36,118 nt of DNA from Psychromonas ossibalaenae ATCC BAA-1528 (GTDB taxonomy: Bacteria; Pseudomonadota; Gammaproteobacteria; Enterobacterales; Psychromonadaceae): the NCBI RefSeq assembly GCF_000381745.1, contig NZ_KB907021.1, positions 1-36,118 on the forward strand, given 5' to 3'. A program made the translations under genes and the position numbers. Positions 1 through 9,332 of the stretch are shown in pieces. The notes beneath the pieces were generated by a model, which was given only the letters and a program-made list of their open reading frames with translations, was not told the DNA's origin and made no database searches. Within the stretch, counting starts at the first letter, position 1. Each line of letters begins with the position of its first letter.

Positions 1-890
1 TTCAGGTACTGGACTTTGCTGTTATCGACCGCATAAGACCAGTCACCGTCCGCATCAATGGTCAATTCACCAAGCGCAGTCGGGTTGGTTGAACCGGCTG
101 TTTTAAAGGTACCGTCATTATTAAAGGTAGTGTTATCTGTGGTATCCACATCGGTTAATGTTAATGAACCTGTCTCTTTAAGCTGGCCGTTATCAACCTC
201 AAAATCTTCCGTTACCGCGCCACTGTCGCTGTCACTGCCGACTACCGTGATTTCAGATTTATCATCTACATCTGTTACATGGATTGTTGAACTTGTTGTC
301 GCAGTAGCGCCATCATTATCAGTAGTTACTAAAGTAATGATTGCATCGCCATGGAAATTTGCAGCAGGGGTAAAAGTAATAGTTCCGTCACTTTCATTGA
401 TCGTTACTGTACCTTGATGCGCAGGAACTTCTGCTGTTGTTAAAACAATAGTGCCGTCGATATCAACAGCAGTATAACTGAGAGTGACACTGCCTCCATC
501 TTCATCGATACTGCCGTTTTCAGTACTTATTGTCGGGCCAAGGTTAGCTGCATCAATAATTGTCTCGCTGATAACTGCAGACTGCTCTGATAAATTAAAA
601 CCGTCTGTATTGAAATCTGTACTTGCTATGGTTTCTGCACCGTCACGCAATAAGCTCACTGCAGATGAGCTGCCGCCGTCATTTAAATTTGTTCCCGCAG
701 CCGTTACAATTTCTACAACAGGATCATCATTGCCTTCAATGGCAGCCTGAATTTTTTCTATTTCGCTTAATTCTTGTTTTTCAGCCTCTGCTGCCAGCTT
801 ATTTTCATCCGCAGCTGATAAGCGACTGTCTTCCTCGAGAGAATCATTCACTGAAACATCATCGTTATTTATGTTGTTAGTATCGCTCAT
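1..890 (-). CDS. Large VCBS-repeat RTX-type adhesin, N-terminal part (runs off left edge)
   Basis: An open frame of 296 codons starts at ATG 888-890, preceded by GGAG at 7 nt and an in-frame TGA just upstream. It continues off the window, so only the N-terminus is visible. The first 50 residues are acidic and Lys/Glu/Ala-rich with no Sec signal, as expected for a type I-secreted protein. Residues 63-66 are TAAG, matching the LapG protease site of LapA-type adhesins. Residues about 118-208 form an Ig/cadherin-like domain (GPTIS...SIDEDG to IHVTDVDD), and from about 210 there is a VCBS repeat (GAVTEDFEV...GELTIDADGDWSYAVDNS). Such proteins are giant surface adhesins for biofilm or substrate attachment. 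The LapA/BapA-like class is inferred from repeats; the exact family cannot be fixed without the C-terminus. Confidence 0.82.
   Translation of the reverse strand, partial: MSDTNNINNDDVSVNDSLEEDSRLSAADENKLAAEAEKQELSEIEKIQAAIEGNDDPVVEIVTAAGTNLNDGGSSSAVSLLRDGAETIASTDFNTDGFNLSEQSAVISETIIDAANLGPTISTENGSIDEDGGSVTLSYTAVDIDGTIVLTTAEVPAHQGTVTINESDGTITFTPAANFHGDAIITLVTTDNDGATATTSSTIHVTDVDDKSEITVVGSDSDSGAVTEDFEVDNGQLKETGSLTLTDVDTTDNTTFNNDGTFKTAGSTNPTALGELTIDADGDWSYAVDNSKVQYL
693..704 (-). other. Candidate LapG-type cleavage site (TAAG) in the adhesin
   Basis: These codons specify Thr63-Ala-Ala-Gly66, in the context EIVTAAGTN, shortly before the first repeat domain. In LapA-type adhesins a periplasmic cysteine protease (LapG) cuts at such a TAAG to release the protein from the outer membrane. 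Its position after an IQAAIEGNDDP-like stretch resembles that of known substrates. No lapD or lapG lies in the window. Confidence 0.45.
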
Positions 891-1766
891 GATTTTTCTC
901 CATATTCATAGATGAGGCAGTGATGTTTATTATAGCAAAAGCAAGTTGCAGAGCATTTTCAGGGGAAAACAATAACGGCACTAATAAGTTCCTTTTGATC
1001 AATAACATGCAGTATAAGTTGAATGATATTTGTTAATAAAAATAGGTGTAATTAAGACAGTAGAAATACAAATGGAAAAATGACCAAAAAACATACTGTT
1101 AAAATTTAGCGGGGGAAAATACAACACAATCATAAAACAGTCAATGACACTAAAAAGTAGGAATGCACAAAGCAATGCTGAATTTTTGACAAAAGATACG
1201 TTTCAAAAAACTACCTTTTGAGCTGTTTATAATTCTGCCTGGCTGCGTTTCTGAGACTTTTATTCGATTGGTAAAATTTAAACCGGAATCTAGCAAAAAA
1301 TAACTGTTATTTCTGTTTCTGCTGATAATAAAAAACTTTATAGCCCCTCATAAAGTAATGATTAAATAATTCAATTAGTTGCCATGTTTACAGTCTTACC
1401 TGCACGTTTAGTACAATATTTAAGCAGAAATATTTGTAGAATTAATAAGACAGAAAAAGAGCTGTCAGAAGGTATTTCAAACCCGCAGGTGAAAAGGGGA
1501 TCAGCTAGATATTGAAATCCGAAATATTGATAAACAACTGTATTTGCACTACGAATTATCTAATTTTGCCATAAAACCTAGATAACAACCTTATGTCATT
1601 ATTTGTAACCAGATGTAACAGGGGTAAGCAACAGAGGTATTTTTAATACACAGACTATTTTAGAGGGGAAAGCCGCTGGCAGGAGCGCAGCAGAAGAAAG
1701 TTATTGTTTACTGCATTTTCAGGCCTCAGGAAAAAGGCCTGTACTATAACTTACTATAAAACTGTT
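891..1766. other. Long AT-rich intergenic region with no recognised gene
   Basis: These 876 bases separate the divergent-facing 5' end of the adhesin and the 3' end of the DUF445 gene (both on the minus strand). No convincing reading frame, RNA gene or repeat was seen. The part next to 890 must hold the adhesin promoter. Such a long leader would fit regulated expression, but no specific operator was recognised. Confidence 0.5.
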
Positions 1767-2486
1767 TTAAGCAACAACAAACGCACTGACCAGACCAATC
1801 AGTCCGCCAAATACTCCGCCCCATACAACTAACCAGCCCAGGTGTTTTTTAATCATCGCCTGGATAATCTGTTTAACCAGCAGTGGTGTTAACTCATTTA
1901 AGCGCTGTTCAATAATCTGCTCAATTTTGCTTAAGATATCCTGCATCGTTTCCGGCTGCTCAATCTCATCTTTTAACAGAGCGATAAATTTATCATCTTC
2001 TGTTAATTCAACAATTGATGTTTTCATATGTTTGATAAACGGTTCACGCAGCGGTGTTAATGCTTCTTCACCACCTAACATGCCTAACATGCCGCCGAAT
2101 GAAGATTCCATAATTACTTTTATTAAACCGTCATAGGTCGGGTTAAGATCTACTTTTTCGATAACCGGCTGCAGATTAAGGTGAGTAGGAGAAAGAGAAC
2201 CGGCACTTAAAAAGCGGTCAACATTCTCCAGAGTAAAAAACTGATCCATCATTAATGAACGAATACCCTTTTTAAATTCTTCAAAATGTGCCGGAACAAC
2301 ACCAGAACCATATAAAAAAGGTACTTTCTCAAACAGCATAAAAACAGCTAACCAGTTGGTTAACGCACCGGAAAGGGCAAATAATCCAACCATGGTTAAA
2401 ACAGCAGCTAATTCTGTTTCACCTAACATTAATCCAGCAGCTAGAATTAATGCAGCGGCTAAATTAGTCATCAAACTCTTGTTCAT
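1767..2486 (-). CDS. DUF445-family membrane protein
   Basis: The 239-residue protein has a hydrophobic N-terminus (about residues 8-50, containing the family-typical ALTNWLAVFMLFEKVPFLYG), a long soluble middle with predicted helices, and a C-terminal membrane segment (about 218-238). This hairpin-like topology with two membrane ends is that of DUF445 proteins, whose biochemical role is not established. The start ATG has AGGA about 6 nt upstream. It follows nusB on the same strand but lies behind a strong intrinsic terminator with only about 30 nt to spare, so it either uses a promoter inside that hairpin region or depends on read-through. Confidence 0.85.
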   Translation of the reverse strand: MNKSLMTNLAAALILAAGLMLGETELAAVLTMVGLFALSGALTNWLAVFMLFEKVPFLYGSGVVPAHFEEFKKGIRSLMMDQFFTLENVDRFLSAGSLSPTHLNLQPVIEKVDLNPTYDGLIKVIMESSFGGMLGMLGGEEALTPLREPFIKHMKTSIVELTEDDKFIALLKDEIEQPETMQDILSKIEQIIEQRLNELTPLLVKQIIQAMIKKHLGWLVVWGGVFGGLIGLVSAFVVA

Positions 2487-2517
2487 TTTTATTCCTATTG
2501 TCTAACTCGATTTTTAA

Positions 2518-2576
2518 CGAAAAAAAATCCAGTACCTATTTGCCGGGGTCTAAAATGCAAATAGTGACTGGATTTT
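2518..2576 (-). terminator. Intrinsic terminator after nusB
   Basis: On the minus strand, AAAATCCAGT and CTATTTGC pair with GCAAATAG and ACTGGATTTT, interrupted by a 2-nt internal loop, then a run of eight T. It ends the nrdR/rib/nusB transcript and lies immediately upstream of the DUF445 gene. Confidence 0.85.
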
Positions 2577-2592
2577 ATAAAACAGCTATTAA

Positions 2593-3030
2593 TTAATCGT
2601 TAGCCGTTTCTTCACGTAACTTTAAGCTGCGCAGCGCTTTATCTAAAACACCGTTTACAAACTTATAAGATTCGTCGGTAGCAAAATCTTTTGCTAACTC
2701 AATCGCTTCATTTAAAACCACTTTATGTGGAACATCTGTACGGTAGGTTAGCTCGAACATTGCAATACGTAACACTGCAAGGTCAACCATATCTACATCT
2801 CCGATTTTACGAGAAAGATATGGAGATAGTTTCTCATCTAAAGATTCAACACGGTGAACAACACCTGTTAATAACTCTTTAAAATATGGAACATCTGTTT
2901 TTGCAAAATCCTGATCAACAGTAAACTGATCAATAATCTGACCAACATTTAGTTGAGTGATCTGCCACTGGTAAACCGCTTGTACTGCAAATTGACGAGC
3001 GCGACGGCGCTCTGCAGGTTTCATTTTCAT
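2593..3030 (-). CDS. nusB: Transcription antitermination factor NusB
   Basis: The 145-residue protein begins KPAERRRARQFAVQAVYQWQ, the typical NusB opening with the Arg-rich boxA-RNA-binding patch, and continues with conserved VDMVDLAVLRIAMFEL and VVLNEAIELAKDFA helices. NusB binds NusE (S10) and boxA RNA to promote processive transcription of rRNA operons. Its start overlaps the ribH stop by one base (TAATG), so translation is probably coupled. The ribH-nusB junction is widely conserved in Gammaproteobacteria. Length matches E. coli NusB (139) closely. Confidence 0.97.
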   Translation of the reverse strand: MKMKPAERRRARQFAVQAVYQWQITQLNVGQIIDQFTVDQDFAKTDVPYFKELLTGVVHRVESLDEKLSPYLSRKIGDVDMVDLAVLRIAMFELTYRTDVPHKVVLNEAIELAKDFATDESYKFVNGVLDKALRSLKLREETAND

Positions 3031-3497
3031 TATCCTAATTCCGCCATAACATTAACCATTTCTAGAGCACCTAAAGCAGCTTCACTGCCTTTGTTGCCCA
3101 TTTTAGTGCCTGCACGTTCGATTGCCTGATCAATTGAATCAGTTGTTAATACACCAAATGCTACTGGTACATCAAAATCCATCGAAACTTGTGCAAGACC
3201 TTTATTACATTCATTAGCCACAAACTCAAAATGTGGTGTTCCACCACGAATGACTGTACCTAATGCGATAATTGCATCGTATTTTTTAGATGCTGCAACA
3301 CGTTTAGTTGCAAGAGGAAGTTCAACAGCACCTGGTACACGAACCACAGTGATATTATCGTCTTCAACCTGACCTGTACGTTTAAGGGTATCAATTGCGC
3401 CCGCTAATAACTGCTCATTGATAAAGCTGTTAAAACGAGAGATTACGATTGCGATTTTCGCCTGTGGAGCAGCTAGGCCACCTTCAATTATTTTCAT
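3030..3497 (-). CDS. ribH: 6,7-dimethyl-8-ribityllumazine synthase
   Basis: This 155-residue cytoplasmic enzyme condenses 5-amino-6-ribitylamino-uracil with 3,4-dihydroxy-2-butanone 4-phosphate to lumazine, the penultimate step of riboflavin synthesis. Visible family motifs are [16 protein letters not shown] (substrate site), [13 protein letters not shown], and [17 protein letters not shown] carrying the catalytic His. It sits between ribBX-type and nusB genes in a minus-strand rib cluster and overlaps nusB by one base. Length is standard for the capsid-forming family. Confidence 0.97.
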   Translation of the reverse strand: MKIIEGGLAAPQAKIAIVISRFNSFINEQLLAGAIDTLKRTGQVEDDNITVVRVPGAVELPLATKRVAASKKYDAIIALGTVIRGGTPHFEFVANECNKGLAQVSMDFDVPVAFGVLTTDSIDQAIERAGTKMGNKGSEAALGALEMVNVMAELG

Positions 3498-3580
3498 TTT
3501 CTACCCTTATTGCAAAATTTTGTGCATTCTAGCACATTTTATCTGTTTGTTAAGATAACGATCGTACTGTCAGTTAATGA

Positions 3581-4693
3581 TTACTCAGTGATGTAATCAA
3601 CAACTTCTAGACCAAAGCCGCCCAGTGCATGATATTTTTTCTCAGAACTTAAAAGTGCCATTTTATGCACCCCTAAATCACGTAATATTTGTGAACCGAC
3701 GCCAACACGGCGACTTGCTCCCTGCGGTTTAGAAGCAACACGCTCTCCGGCATCCTGTTTAGCAATATGCTTAACCTGTTCAATTAATGACTCAGCCGTT
3801 TCCTGATGACCTAACATCACCAGTACGCCGCCGTCTTTGGCTAAACGCTGCATTGCATTATTTAAAGGCCAGGTACGTGCGCCTAAACGGTCAGAGAAAA
3901 AGTTATCAGTAAAAGTGTTCTGTAAATGAACACGAACATTAGTCGTCGCGCCTTCTTTTATCTCACCGTTTACTAAAGCAAAATGAACCTGCTTATCAAT
4001 GGTGTCCTGATATGCCACTAAATCAAACTCACCAAACTCAGTGGGTAATTTACAGCTGCTGACACGCTCAATGGTTGTTTCGTTGTTATTGCGGTATTCG
4101 ATTAAATCAGCAACGGTACCTAATTTAAGGCCGTGTTTCTTAGCGAATATTTCCAGATCCGCACGGCGAGCCATACTGCCGTCTTCATTTAAAATTTCCA
4201 CAATCACACCTGCCGGCTCTCTGCCTGCTAAGCGGGCTAAATCACACCCCGCTTCCGTATGACCTGCACGTGTTAAAACACCGCCGGCCTGCGCTTTTAG
4301 CGGGAATATATGACCAGGCATCACAATGTCAGTGGGTTTTGCATCTTTGTTAATAGCAGCCTGAACTGTCACAGCACGGTCGGCAGCTGAAATACCGGTA
4401 GTGACACCTTCAGCGGCTTCAATTGAAACCGTAAAGTTAGTAGAAAATGCAGCCGTATTATCATCAACCATTAACGGCAGCTTTAACTGCTCACAGCGCG
4501 CTTCAGTCAGTGTTAAACAAATTAAGCCGCGCCCGTTAGTCGCCATAAAGTTAACAGCTTCAGGTGTCACCAGATCGGCAGCCATGATCAGATCACCTTC
4601 GTTTTCACGGTCTTCATCATCCATTAAAATAACCATTTTACCTAAACGGATGTCTTCAATAATCTCAGCGGTAGTATTTAATTTCATGTTCAT
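3581..4693 (-). CDS. ribB: 3,4-dihydroxy-2-butanone-4-phosphate synthase with degenerate cyclohydrolase II domain (RibBX type)
   Basis: Residues 1 to about 205 are a complete DHBP synthase, with [15 protein letters not shown] (acidic metal/substrate loop), [12 protein letters not shown] and GHIFPLKA...RAGHTEA. Residues about 215-370 align with GTP cyclohydrolase II, but the three zinc cysteines (motif CxxGDxFxSxRCDC) are absent: the corresponding stretch reads [19 protein letters not shown], and the RGxEGRGIG region reads [11 protein letters not shown]. The first enzyme makes the four-carbon precursor of riboflavin from ribulose 5-phosphate. The second half should not have cyclohydrolase activity, so a separate RibA must exist elsewhere. 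This variant, RibBX, has been described in Proteobacteria including Shewanella. Start is chosen at the MNMKLN end; M3 is also possible. Confidence 0.92.
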   Translation of the reverse strand: MNMKLNTTAEIIEDIRLGKMVILMDDEDRENEGDLIMAADLVTPEAVNFMATNGRGLICLTLTEARCEQLKLPLMVDDNTAAFSTNFTVSIEAAEGVTTGISAADRAVTVQAAINKDAKPTDIVMPGHIFPLKAQAGGVLTRAGHTEAGCDLARLAGREPAGVIVEILNEDGSMARRADLEIFAKKHGLKLGTVADLIEYRNNNETTIERVSSCKLPTEFGEFDLVAYQDTIDKQVHFALVNGEIKEGATTNVRVHLQNTFTDNFFSDRLGARTWPLNNAMQRLAKDGGVLVMLGHQETAESLIEQVKHIAKQDAGERVASKPQGASRRVGVGSQILRDLGVHKMALLSSEKKYHALGGFGLEVVDYITE

Positions 4694-4712
4694 TCCTATT
4701 CGGATTTCCGAC

Positions 4713-5378
4713 TTAACCTAAGAACCCGCTGCGAGCGAGCAGATCCATTGTTGATTTATTTTTATTTTTAGTACTTTGTGAAGCTTTTTCACCTAACATC
4801 AAACGCTCTAAATAACGTGCGATTACATCGATTTCTAAATTAACCTGAGTGCCGACTGCATAATTAACCATATTTGTCTGTGCGATAGTATGTGGAATGA
4901 TGGTTAATTTAAAAAAAGCGCCGTCAATTTCATTAGTTGTCAGACTGATACCATCAATACTGATTGAGCCTTTTTCTGCGATATATTTAGCTAATTCATC
5001 GGGCGCTTTGATCCAGTATTCAACAGCACTGCCAAGCGGCGTAATCGCAGTAATTTCTCCCACACCATCAACATGACCGCTGACGATATGGCCTCCGAAA
5101 CGATCATTCATCTGCATCGCTTTTTCTAAGTTAAGCGCAAAACCCGTTTTGATTTGTGAAAATCCGCTGCGTTTGATCGTTTCATAAGATACATCCGCAT
5201 CAAAACCATTAGCACTTAAGCTGGTAACCGTTAAGCACACACCGTTGTTCGCAATGCTGTCGCCTAACTTAACATCACTTAAATCCAAACTTCCTGAATC
5301 GACACTAATGGTCATATCTTTTTCATTGTGTTTAATTGCAGTGACGTGCCCCACTGCTGCTATGATGCCTGTAAACAT
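4713..5378 (-). CDS. ribE: Riboflavin synthase (alpha subunit)
   Basis: The 221-residue protein starts [15 protein letters not shown], the invariant riboflavin synthase N-terminus. It contains two lumazine-binding repeats, marked by NGVCLTV (about residues 45-51) and [10 protein letters not shown], plus [13 protein letters not shown] between them. It dismutates two lumazines to riboflavin and a pyrimidine that is recycled by RibH. It lies directly after ribD, separated by a single base, implying co-transcription and possible translational coupling. The symbol ribC is used for the same enzyme in E. coli. Confidence 0.96.
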   Translation of the reverse strand: MFTGIIAAVGHVTAIKHNEKDMTISVDSGSLDLSDVKLGDSIANNGVCLTVTSLSANGFDADVSYETIKRSGFSQIKTGFALNLEKAMQMNDRFGGHIVSGHVDGVGEITAITPLGSAVEYWIKAPDELAKYIAEKGSISIDGISLTTNEIDGAFFKLTIIPHTIAQTNMVNYAVGTQVNLEIDVIARYLERLMLGEKASQSTKNKNKSTMDLLARSGFLG

Positions 5379-5379
5379 A

Positions 5380-6525
5380 TTAATCTCGATTACTTATAAG
5401 TCGGATATCACTACCAATTAGCGCCACATCTTTAAGCGTTAACTGGACAACATCTTCCATTTGGGAATAGTTAGGTAAGTTTACTAAGTTTCTTGCCTGA
5501 TCGCCCATTAATTTTGGGGCCTGATAGAGTATAAATTCGTCAACCAGTTCATTATTGAAGAATTCACCCGCAAGTTTAGCGCCGGCTTCAACCCAAAGAT
5601 CATTAATTTCATATTTATTTAACTGGCTGAGTAAGTTATTCAGGTCGATACGGCCATGGCCGTCATCACTGCCGATAATCTGCTGCACTTCTGCTTGGCA
5701 GGCAATATTGGATAAATCATCACGCGGGCTCAGTGACACTAAAAGTACCAGCCCCTCAAGAGAAAATAACTTTTCATCCAGGTTTAATTTATTGTGCGAG
5801 TCTAAAATAATACGAATCGGCTGACGCACTGAACCACCGTCAATTTCGCCGTTAAACAATGAAGCTTGTTTTAATTCCTCATAACGTACGTTTAAGCTAG
5901 GGTTATCGGCAATAACTGTACCGCTGCCGGTTAACAGAGCACTCTGCATCGCGCGGTAATACTGTACGTCTACACGCGCATCCGGCCCGGTGATCCACTG
6001 ACTCTGACCATTTTTCAGTGCGGTTTTACCGTCTAGACTGGAGGCTAACTTCACAGTTACACGCGGCTTTTTAACCTGCATGCGTTTAATAAAACCACGG
6101 TTTAAATTAAGCGCTTCATCTTCTAATAAACCGACATCCACCTGGATGCCCGCTTTCTGCAGAATAGCAATACCTCGGCCGGCTACTTTCGGATTAGGAT
6201 CCACCATAGCAATAACCACACGTTTTACACCGGCTTCAACCAGCGCTAAAGCACAGGGAGGAGTTCGTCCGTAATGAGAGCATGGTTCTAATGTTACATA
6301 GCAGGTGGCATTAACTGCTTTCGTTTGCGCAACGGCTAAAGCATTAATTTCTGCATGGGGTAAACCGGCTTTTTCATGGAAACCTTCGCCGACGATAATA
6401 TTATTAGCAGTAATAACACAACCCACATTAGGATTCGGCGATGTTGTAAAGCGGCCTTTCTTAGCTAACTCAACGGCACGCGCCATATAGTGTTTGTCTT
6501 GCTCAGTGAAATTTGCAATATGCAT
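5380..6525 (-). CDS. ribD: Bifunctional riboflavin deaminase/reductase RibD
   Basis: The 381-residue enzyme catalyses the second and third steps of riboflavin synthesis in the cytoplasm. The N-terminal deaminase domain (to about 145) shows the zinc motif: H57-A-E59 and the PCSHYGRTPPC segment with C82 and C91. The C-terminal NADPH-dependent reductase domain (about 150-375) includes KPRVTVKLASSLDGKTAL, a hallmark of the family. The ATG at 6525 is kept because the next candidate (Met14) would trim the usual N-terminal helix; the ribosome site is weak. Downstream ribE follows with no gap. Confidence 0.96.
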   Translation of the reverse strand: MHIANFTEQDKHYMARAVELAKKGRFTTSPNPNVGCVITANNIIVGEGFHEKAGLPHAEINALAVAQTKAVNATCYVTLEPCSHYGRTPPCALALVEAGVKRVVIAMVDPNPKVAGRGIAILQKAGIQVDVGLLEDEALNLNRGFIKRMQVKKPRVTVKLASSLDGKTALKNGQSQWITGPDARVDVQYYRAMQSALLTGSGTVIADNPSLNVRYEELKQASLFNGEIDGGSVRQPIRIILDSHNKLNLDEKLFSLEGLVLLVSLSPRDDLSNIACQAEVQQIIGSDDGHGRIDLNNLLSQLNKYEINDLWVEAGAKLAGEFFNNELVDEFILYQAPKLMGDQARNLVNLPNYSQMEDVVQLTLKDVALIGSDIRLISNRD

Positions 6526-6583
6526 GAAGTTACCATAGGTAAAAGTAATGCAGACAGGTTTGCCCTCCCCGCAGCTGAAATTA

Positions 6584-7033
6584 TTATTTATCTAATTTTG
6601 CGATCTCTTCGCCAAACTCTTTTACATCTTCAAATGAACGATATACAGATGCAAAACGAATATAGGCAATCTTATCTAAACTTTTAAGTAATTCCATTAC
6701 TAATTCGCCGACCATTTTTGATTCAACTTCCCGCTCACCTGTAGCGCGTAATGTTGATTTCAGTTTATTAACAGCACTTTCAATGTCTTCGATACTTACC
6801 GGTCTTTTTTCCAGCGCCCGGTTAATACCCACCAGCAGTTTATCATCGTTAAAAGGTTCTCGACGACCGTCTGATTTGATTAAACGAGGCATCACCAGTT
6901 CTGCAGCTTCAAAGGTTGTAAAACGCTCATGGCATTCGTTGCATGAACGGCGGCGGCGCACTTGCGAACCTTCTGCAACTAATCGAGAATCGATAACCTT
7001 AGTATCTTGCGCACTACAAAAAGGACAGTACAT
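6584..7033 (-). CDS. nrdR: Transcriptional repressor NrdR
   Basis: The 149-residue protein has an N-terminal zinc ribbon (C3, C6 and C31, C34 within CPFC...SCNEC), the family segment [18 protein letters not shown], and an ATP-cone (about residues 49-139). NrdR senses ATP/dATP and represses ribonucleotide reductase operons. It is the first gene of the nrdR-ribD-ribE-ribB-ribH-nusB run, an order seen across Gammaproteobacteria. GAG lies about 10 nt before the ATG. No NrdR box was noticed upstream of itself. Confidence 0.97.
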   Translation of the reverse strand: MYCPFCSAQDTKVIDSRLVAEGSQVRRRRSCNECHERFTTFEAAELVMPRLIKSDGRREPFNDDKLLVGINRALEKRPVSIEDIESAVNKLKSTLRATGEREVESKMVGELVMELLKSLDKIAYIRFASVYRSFEDVKEFGEEIAKLDK

Positions 7034-7124
7034 AATTTCTCACTCTACTTTGCTATTAAATATATTCATTTTTAAAATCTTTATTACTCTCTGTTCAGAC
7101 TAAATAAATTTTATCAACTCGTAA

Positions 7125-7470
7125 TTAATCAATCTCTGGTTTCTGTAACAGTGTCTCTGAAACCTGTGTACCTAAATCAGCATTAGGGCTGGATTTAATG
7201 GTTCAGCCCCTGCAGAAGATACTTTCGCCGATAACTTTTGACTTGAAGGTAAAAGTAAAGCAGTGCTTATATCCGATTTAGGGAAAAACGATGAGAATTT
7301 ATCATGAATCCAGCCTGCAATGGGAATATAAATCACGTTTGGATCCCGTTTTCGACTACCCGCAGTGTATTGATTAAACACATAACTGCCAAAGAGATTC
7401 TGTTTTAGCGGCTAGAGATAAATATAACGTTTCTTTAACCCTCAGCTGCTGATTAAATAAGCTATTATTT
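7125..7470 (-). pseudogene. Probable frameshifted remnant of an unidentified protein gene
   Basis: No single frame spans this stretch, but protein-like sequence continues across frames on the minus strand. One frame gives NNSLFNQQLRVKETLYLSL up to TESL. A second takes over with FGSYVFNQYTAGSRKRDP, then VIYIPIAGWIHDKFSSFFP and onward to EPLNPA. A third finishes with PNADLGTQVSETLLQKPEID and a TAA at 7125-7127. The smooth hand-over at two points suggests frameshifts in a decaying coding sequence. I do not recognise the family, and the reading could be chance. Confidence 0.38.
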
Positions 7471-7521
7471 ATTGTCTAAATAACGCGGACTCCTAAAGAG
7501 GAGCGATGCTATTTAACATTT

Positions 7522-7552
7522 AAAAAAAAACCGCACAAAAGTGCGGTTTTTT
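7522..7552 (-). terminator. Intrinsic terminator of glyA
   Basis: On the minus strand AAAAAACCGCAC, loop TTTT, GTGCGGTTTTTTTTT forms a 12-bp stem followed by T9, 20 nt after the glyA stop. The A/T symmetry would let it work in both directions. Confidence 0.93.
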
Positions 7553-7572
7553 AGAGACTGAGTCCGTAAGGA

Positions 7573-8838
7573 TTAACCGTAAACTGGGCACTCTTTACAG
7601 AATACCGCAACTTTAGATTTAACAGTTTCAATCACAGCAGCTAGTTTTTCTTCATCTTTAATAGCATCAAGAATGTCACAAATCCAGCCTGTAAGTTCAG
7701 CCGCCTGTTGTACATTAGCACCACGACGAGTGAGTGCAGGTGTACCGATACGCAGACCAGACGTTACAAATGGAGAACGCGGATCATTTGGCACTGAATT
7801 TTTGTTAACAGTAATGTGTGCATTACCAAGCGCGGCATCAGCTTCTTTACCAGTGATATCCTGCGCGATTAAATCAACTAGGAAAAGGTGATTTTCAGTT
7901 CCGTTAGATACGATTTTGTAACCACGCTCCTGGAATACTTTAACCATTGCTTTCGCGTTATCTAAAACACCCTGCTGGTAAACTTTAAACTCAGGTTCAG
8001 CACACTCTTTAAAAGACACCGCTTTAGCCGCAATAACGTGCATTAACGGGCCGCCCTGACCACCAGGGAAAACAGCAGAGTTTAATTTTTTCTCAATTGC
8101 TTCATTGGCTTTAGCAAGAATAAGACCGCCGCGTGGACCGCCTAATGTTTTATGTGTTGTTGTTGTTACCACATCAGCAAATGGTACCGGGTTAGGGTAA
8201 AGGCCTGCAGCCACAAGACCTGCAACGTGTGCCATATCAACAAACAGGTAAGCACCTACTTTGTCTGCAATCTCACGGAATTTAGCCCAGTCTACGATAC
8301 CTGAGTATGCAGAGAAGCCGGCAACAATCATTTTTGGTTTATGTTCAACGGCTAACGCTTCAACTTCAGCGTAATCAATCATACCTGAGTCAGGGTTGAT
8401 ACCATACTGAACGGCATTGTAGATTTTACCTGAGAAGCTTACCGATGAACCGTGCGTTAAGTGACCGCCGTGAGCAAGGCTCATACCTAAAACAGTATCG
8501 CCAGGTGCACAAAGTGCCTGGTAAACAGCACTGTTTGCTTGAGAACCAGCATGCGGCTGTACATTTGCGTAATCTGCACCAAATAGAGATTTAGCACGTT
8601 CGATTGCCAGAGATTCAGCAACATCAACATACTCACAACCGCCGTAGTAACGTTTGCCTGGGTAACCTTCAGCATATTTGTTAGTTAACTGACTACCTTG
8701 AGCTTCCATTACACGTGGGCTTGTGTAATTTTCTGATGCGATAAGTTCAATGTGGTCTTCTTGACGCTGAACTTCATCAGTAATTGATTGCCATAATTCC
8801 GGATCGTAATCTGCAATATTCATATCGCGGTTAAACAT
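7573..8838 (-). CDS. glyA: Serine hydroxymethyltransferase
   Basis: This 421-residue PLP enzyme interconverts serine and glycine with tetrahydrofolate, feeding one-carbon units to purine and methionine synthesis. The N-terminus [12 protein letters not shown] and the motifs [17 protein letters not shown] (D201) and [14 protein letters not shown] (K230 as the PLP-binding lysine) are all present. The start with GGAGATACGC before ATG is good. E. coli GlyA has 417 residues. It is transcribed alone up to the terminator at 7522-7552, with nrdR and the rib genes following on the same strand. A PurR-like half-palindrome lies about 255 nt upstream. Confidence 0.98.
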   Translation of the reverse strand: MFNRDMNIADYDPELWQSITDEVQRQEDHIELIASENYTSPRVMEAQGSQLTNKYAEGYPGKRYYGGCEYVDVAESLAIERAKSLFGADYANVQPHAGSQANSAVYQALCAPGDTVLGMSLAHGGHLTHGSSVSFSGKIYNAVQYGINPDSGMIDYAEVEALAVEHKPKMIVAGFSAYSGIVDWAKFREIADKVGAYLFVDMAHVAGLVAAGLYPNPVPFADVVTTTTHKTLGGPRGGLILAKANEAIEKKLNSAVFPGGQGGPLMHVIAAKAVSFKECAEPEFKVYQQGVLDNAKAMVKVFQERGYKIVSNGTENHLFLVDLIAQDITGKEADAALGNAHITVNKNSVPNDPRSPFVTSGLRIGTPALTRRGANVQQAAELTGWICDILDAIKDEEKLAAVIETVKSKVAVFCKECPVYG

Positions 8839-9332
8839 GCGTATCTCCTGCTTAGAATGGTGGGTATTCAGTTAATACCAAATCCTTTAATTTTCTATTC
8901 ATTTATGCTGGTTAAAATGAATGCTAGCTAAATACAAATAAGATTTGTATTTTGGTTTTTGACTTTGTCATTAGAGTAACTAGTTACTGCAATCAATGCC
9001 TTGCTTTCATCCACTTTCCCTACGCCTAAATAGATCATTTAATTAATGGAATTGCTATAAATCAACGTGATTTTTTTGATGTAGCGCATTTTACGCAAAC
9101 TTTCGCCCGTTGCATAGGATAAAAAACGTGAATAATTTTGTAAGTAAACTTGAAGGGAATTAATAGCTCTTTATTTAATTCAATTTATATTATTTTACGG
9201 CGGCACAGGGGATAGTTACTGCATATCAAACGGATACAAGAAAACATTAAAACAATAAAAAACTGCTGTAAGTCAGGTTTCACTGTTCTAAAAAAACTTG
9301 GTTGTGCGCTTCAATTGCGCCTTATAGATAAC
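8839..9332. other. Intergenic region upstream of glyA
   Basis: This 494-base stretch holds the glyA promoter and the 3' flank of the TetR-type gene. Apart from the PurR-like sequence at 9093-9108 nothing specific was recognised; no glycine riboswitch pattern was seen. Confidence 0.5.
9093..9108. promoter_or_regulatory. PurR-like operator candidate upstream of glyA
   Basis: The sequence ACGCAAACTTTCGCCC matches the left half (ACGCAAAC) of the PurR consensus fully, but the right half only in part. glyA is a known PurR target in E. coli, which makes the location suggestive. The imperfect right half keeps this tentative. Confidence 0.3.

Noticed and set aside
58-750. Plus-strand open frames at the left edge, rich in Ser, Val and Thr
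   Set aside because: They mirror the minus-strand adhesin reading frame, which has clear VCBS and Ig-like motifs and a good ribosome site.
7034-7172. FMN riboswitch before the nrdR/rib cluster
   Set aside because: No RFN-element core sequences were seen upstream of nrdR, ribD or the ribBX-type gene.
8839-9332. Glycine riboswitch upstream of glyA
   Set aside because: No tandem aptamer pattern is visible; the region is AT-rich with only a PurR-like half-site.
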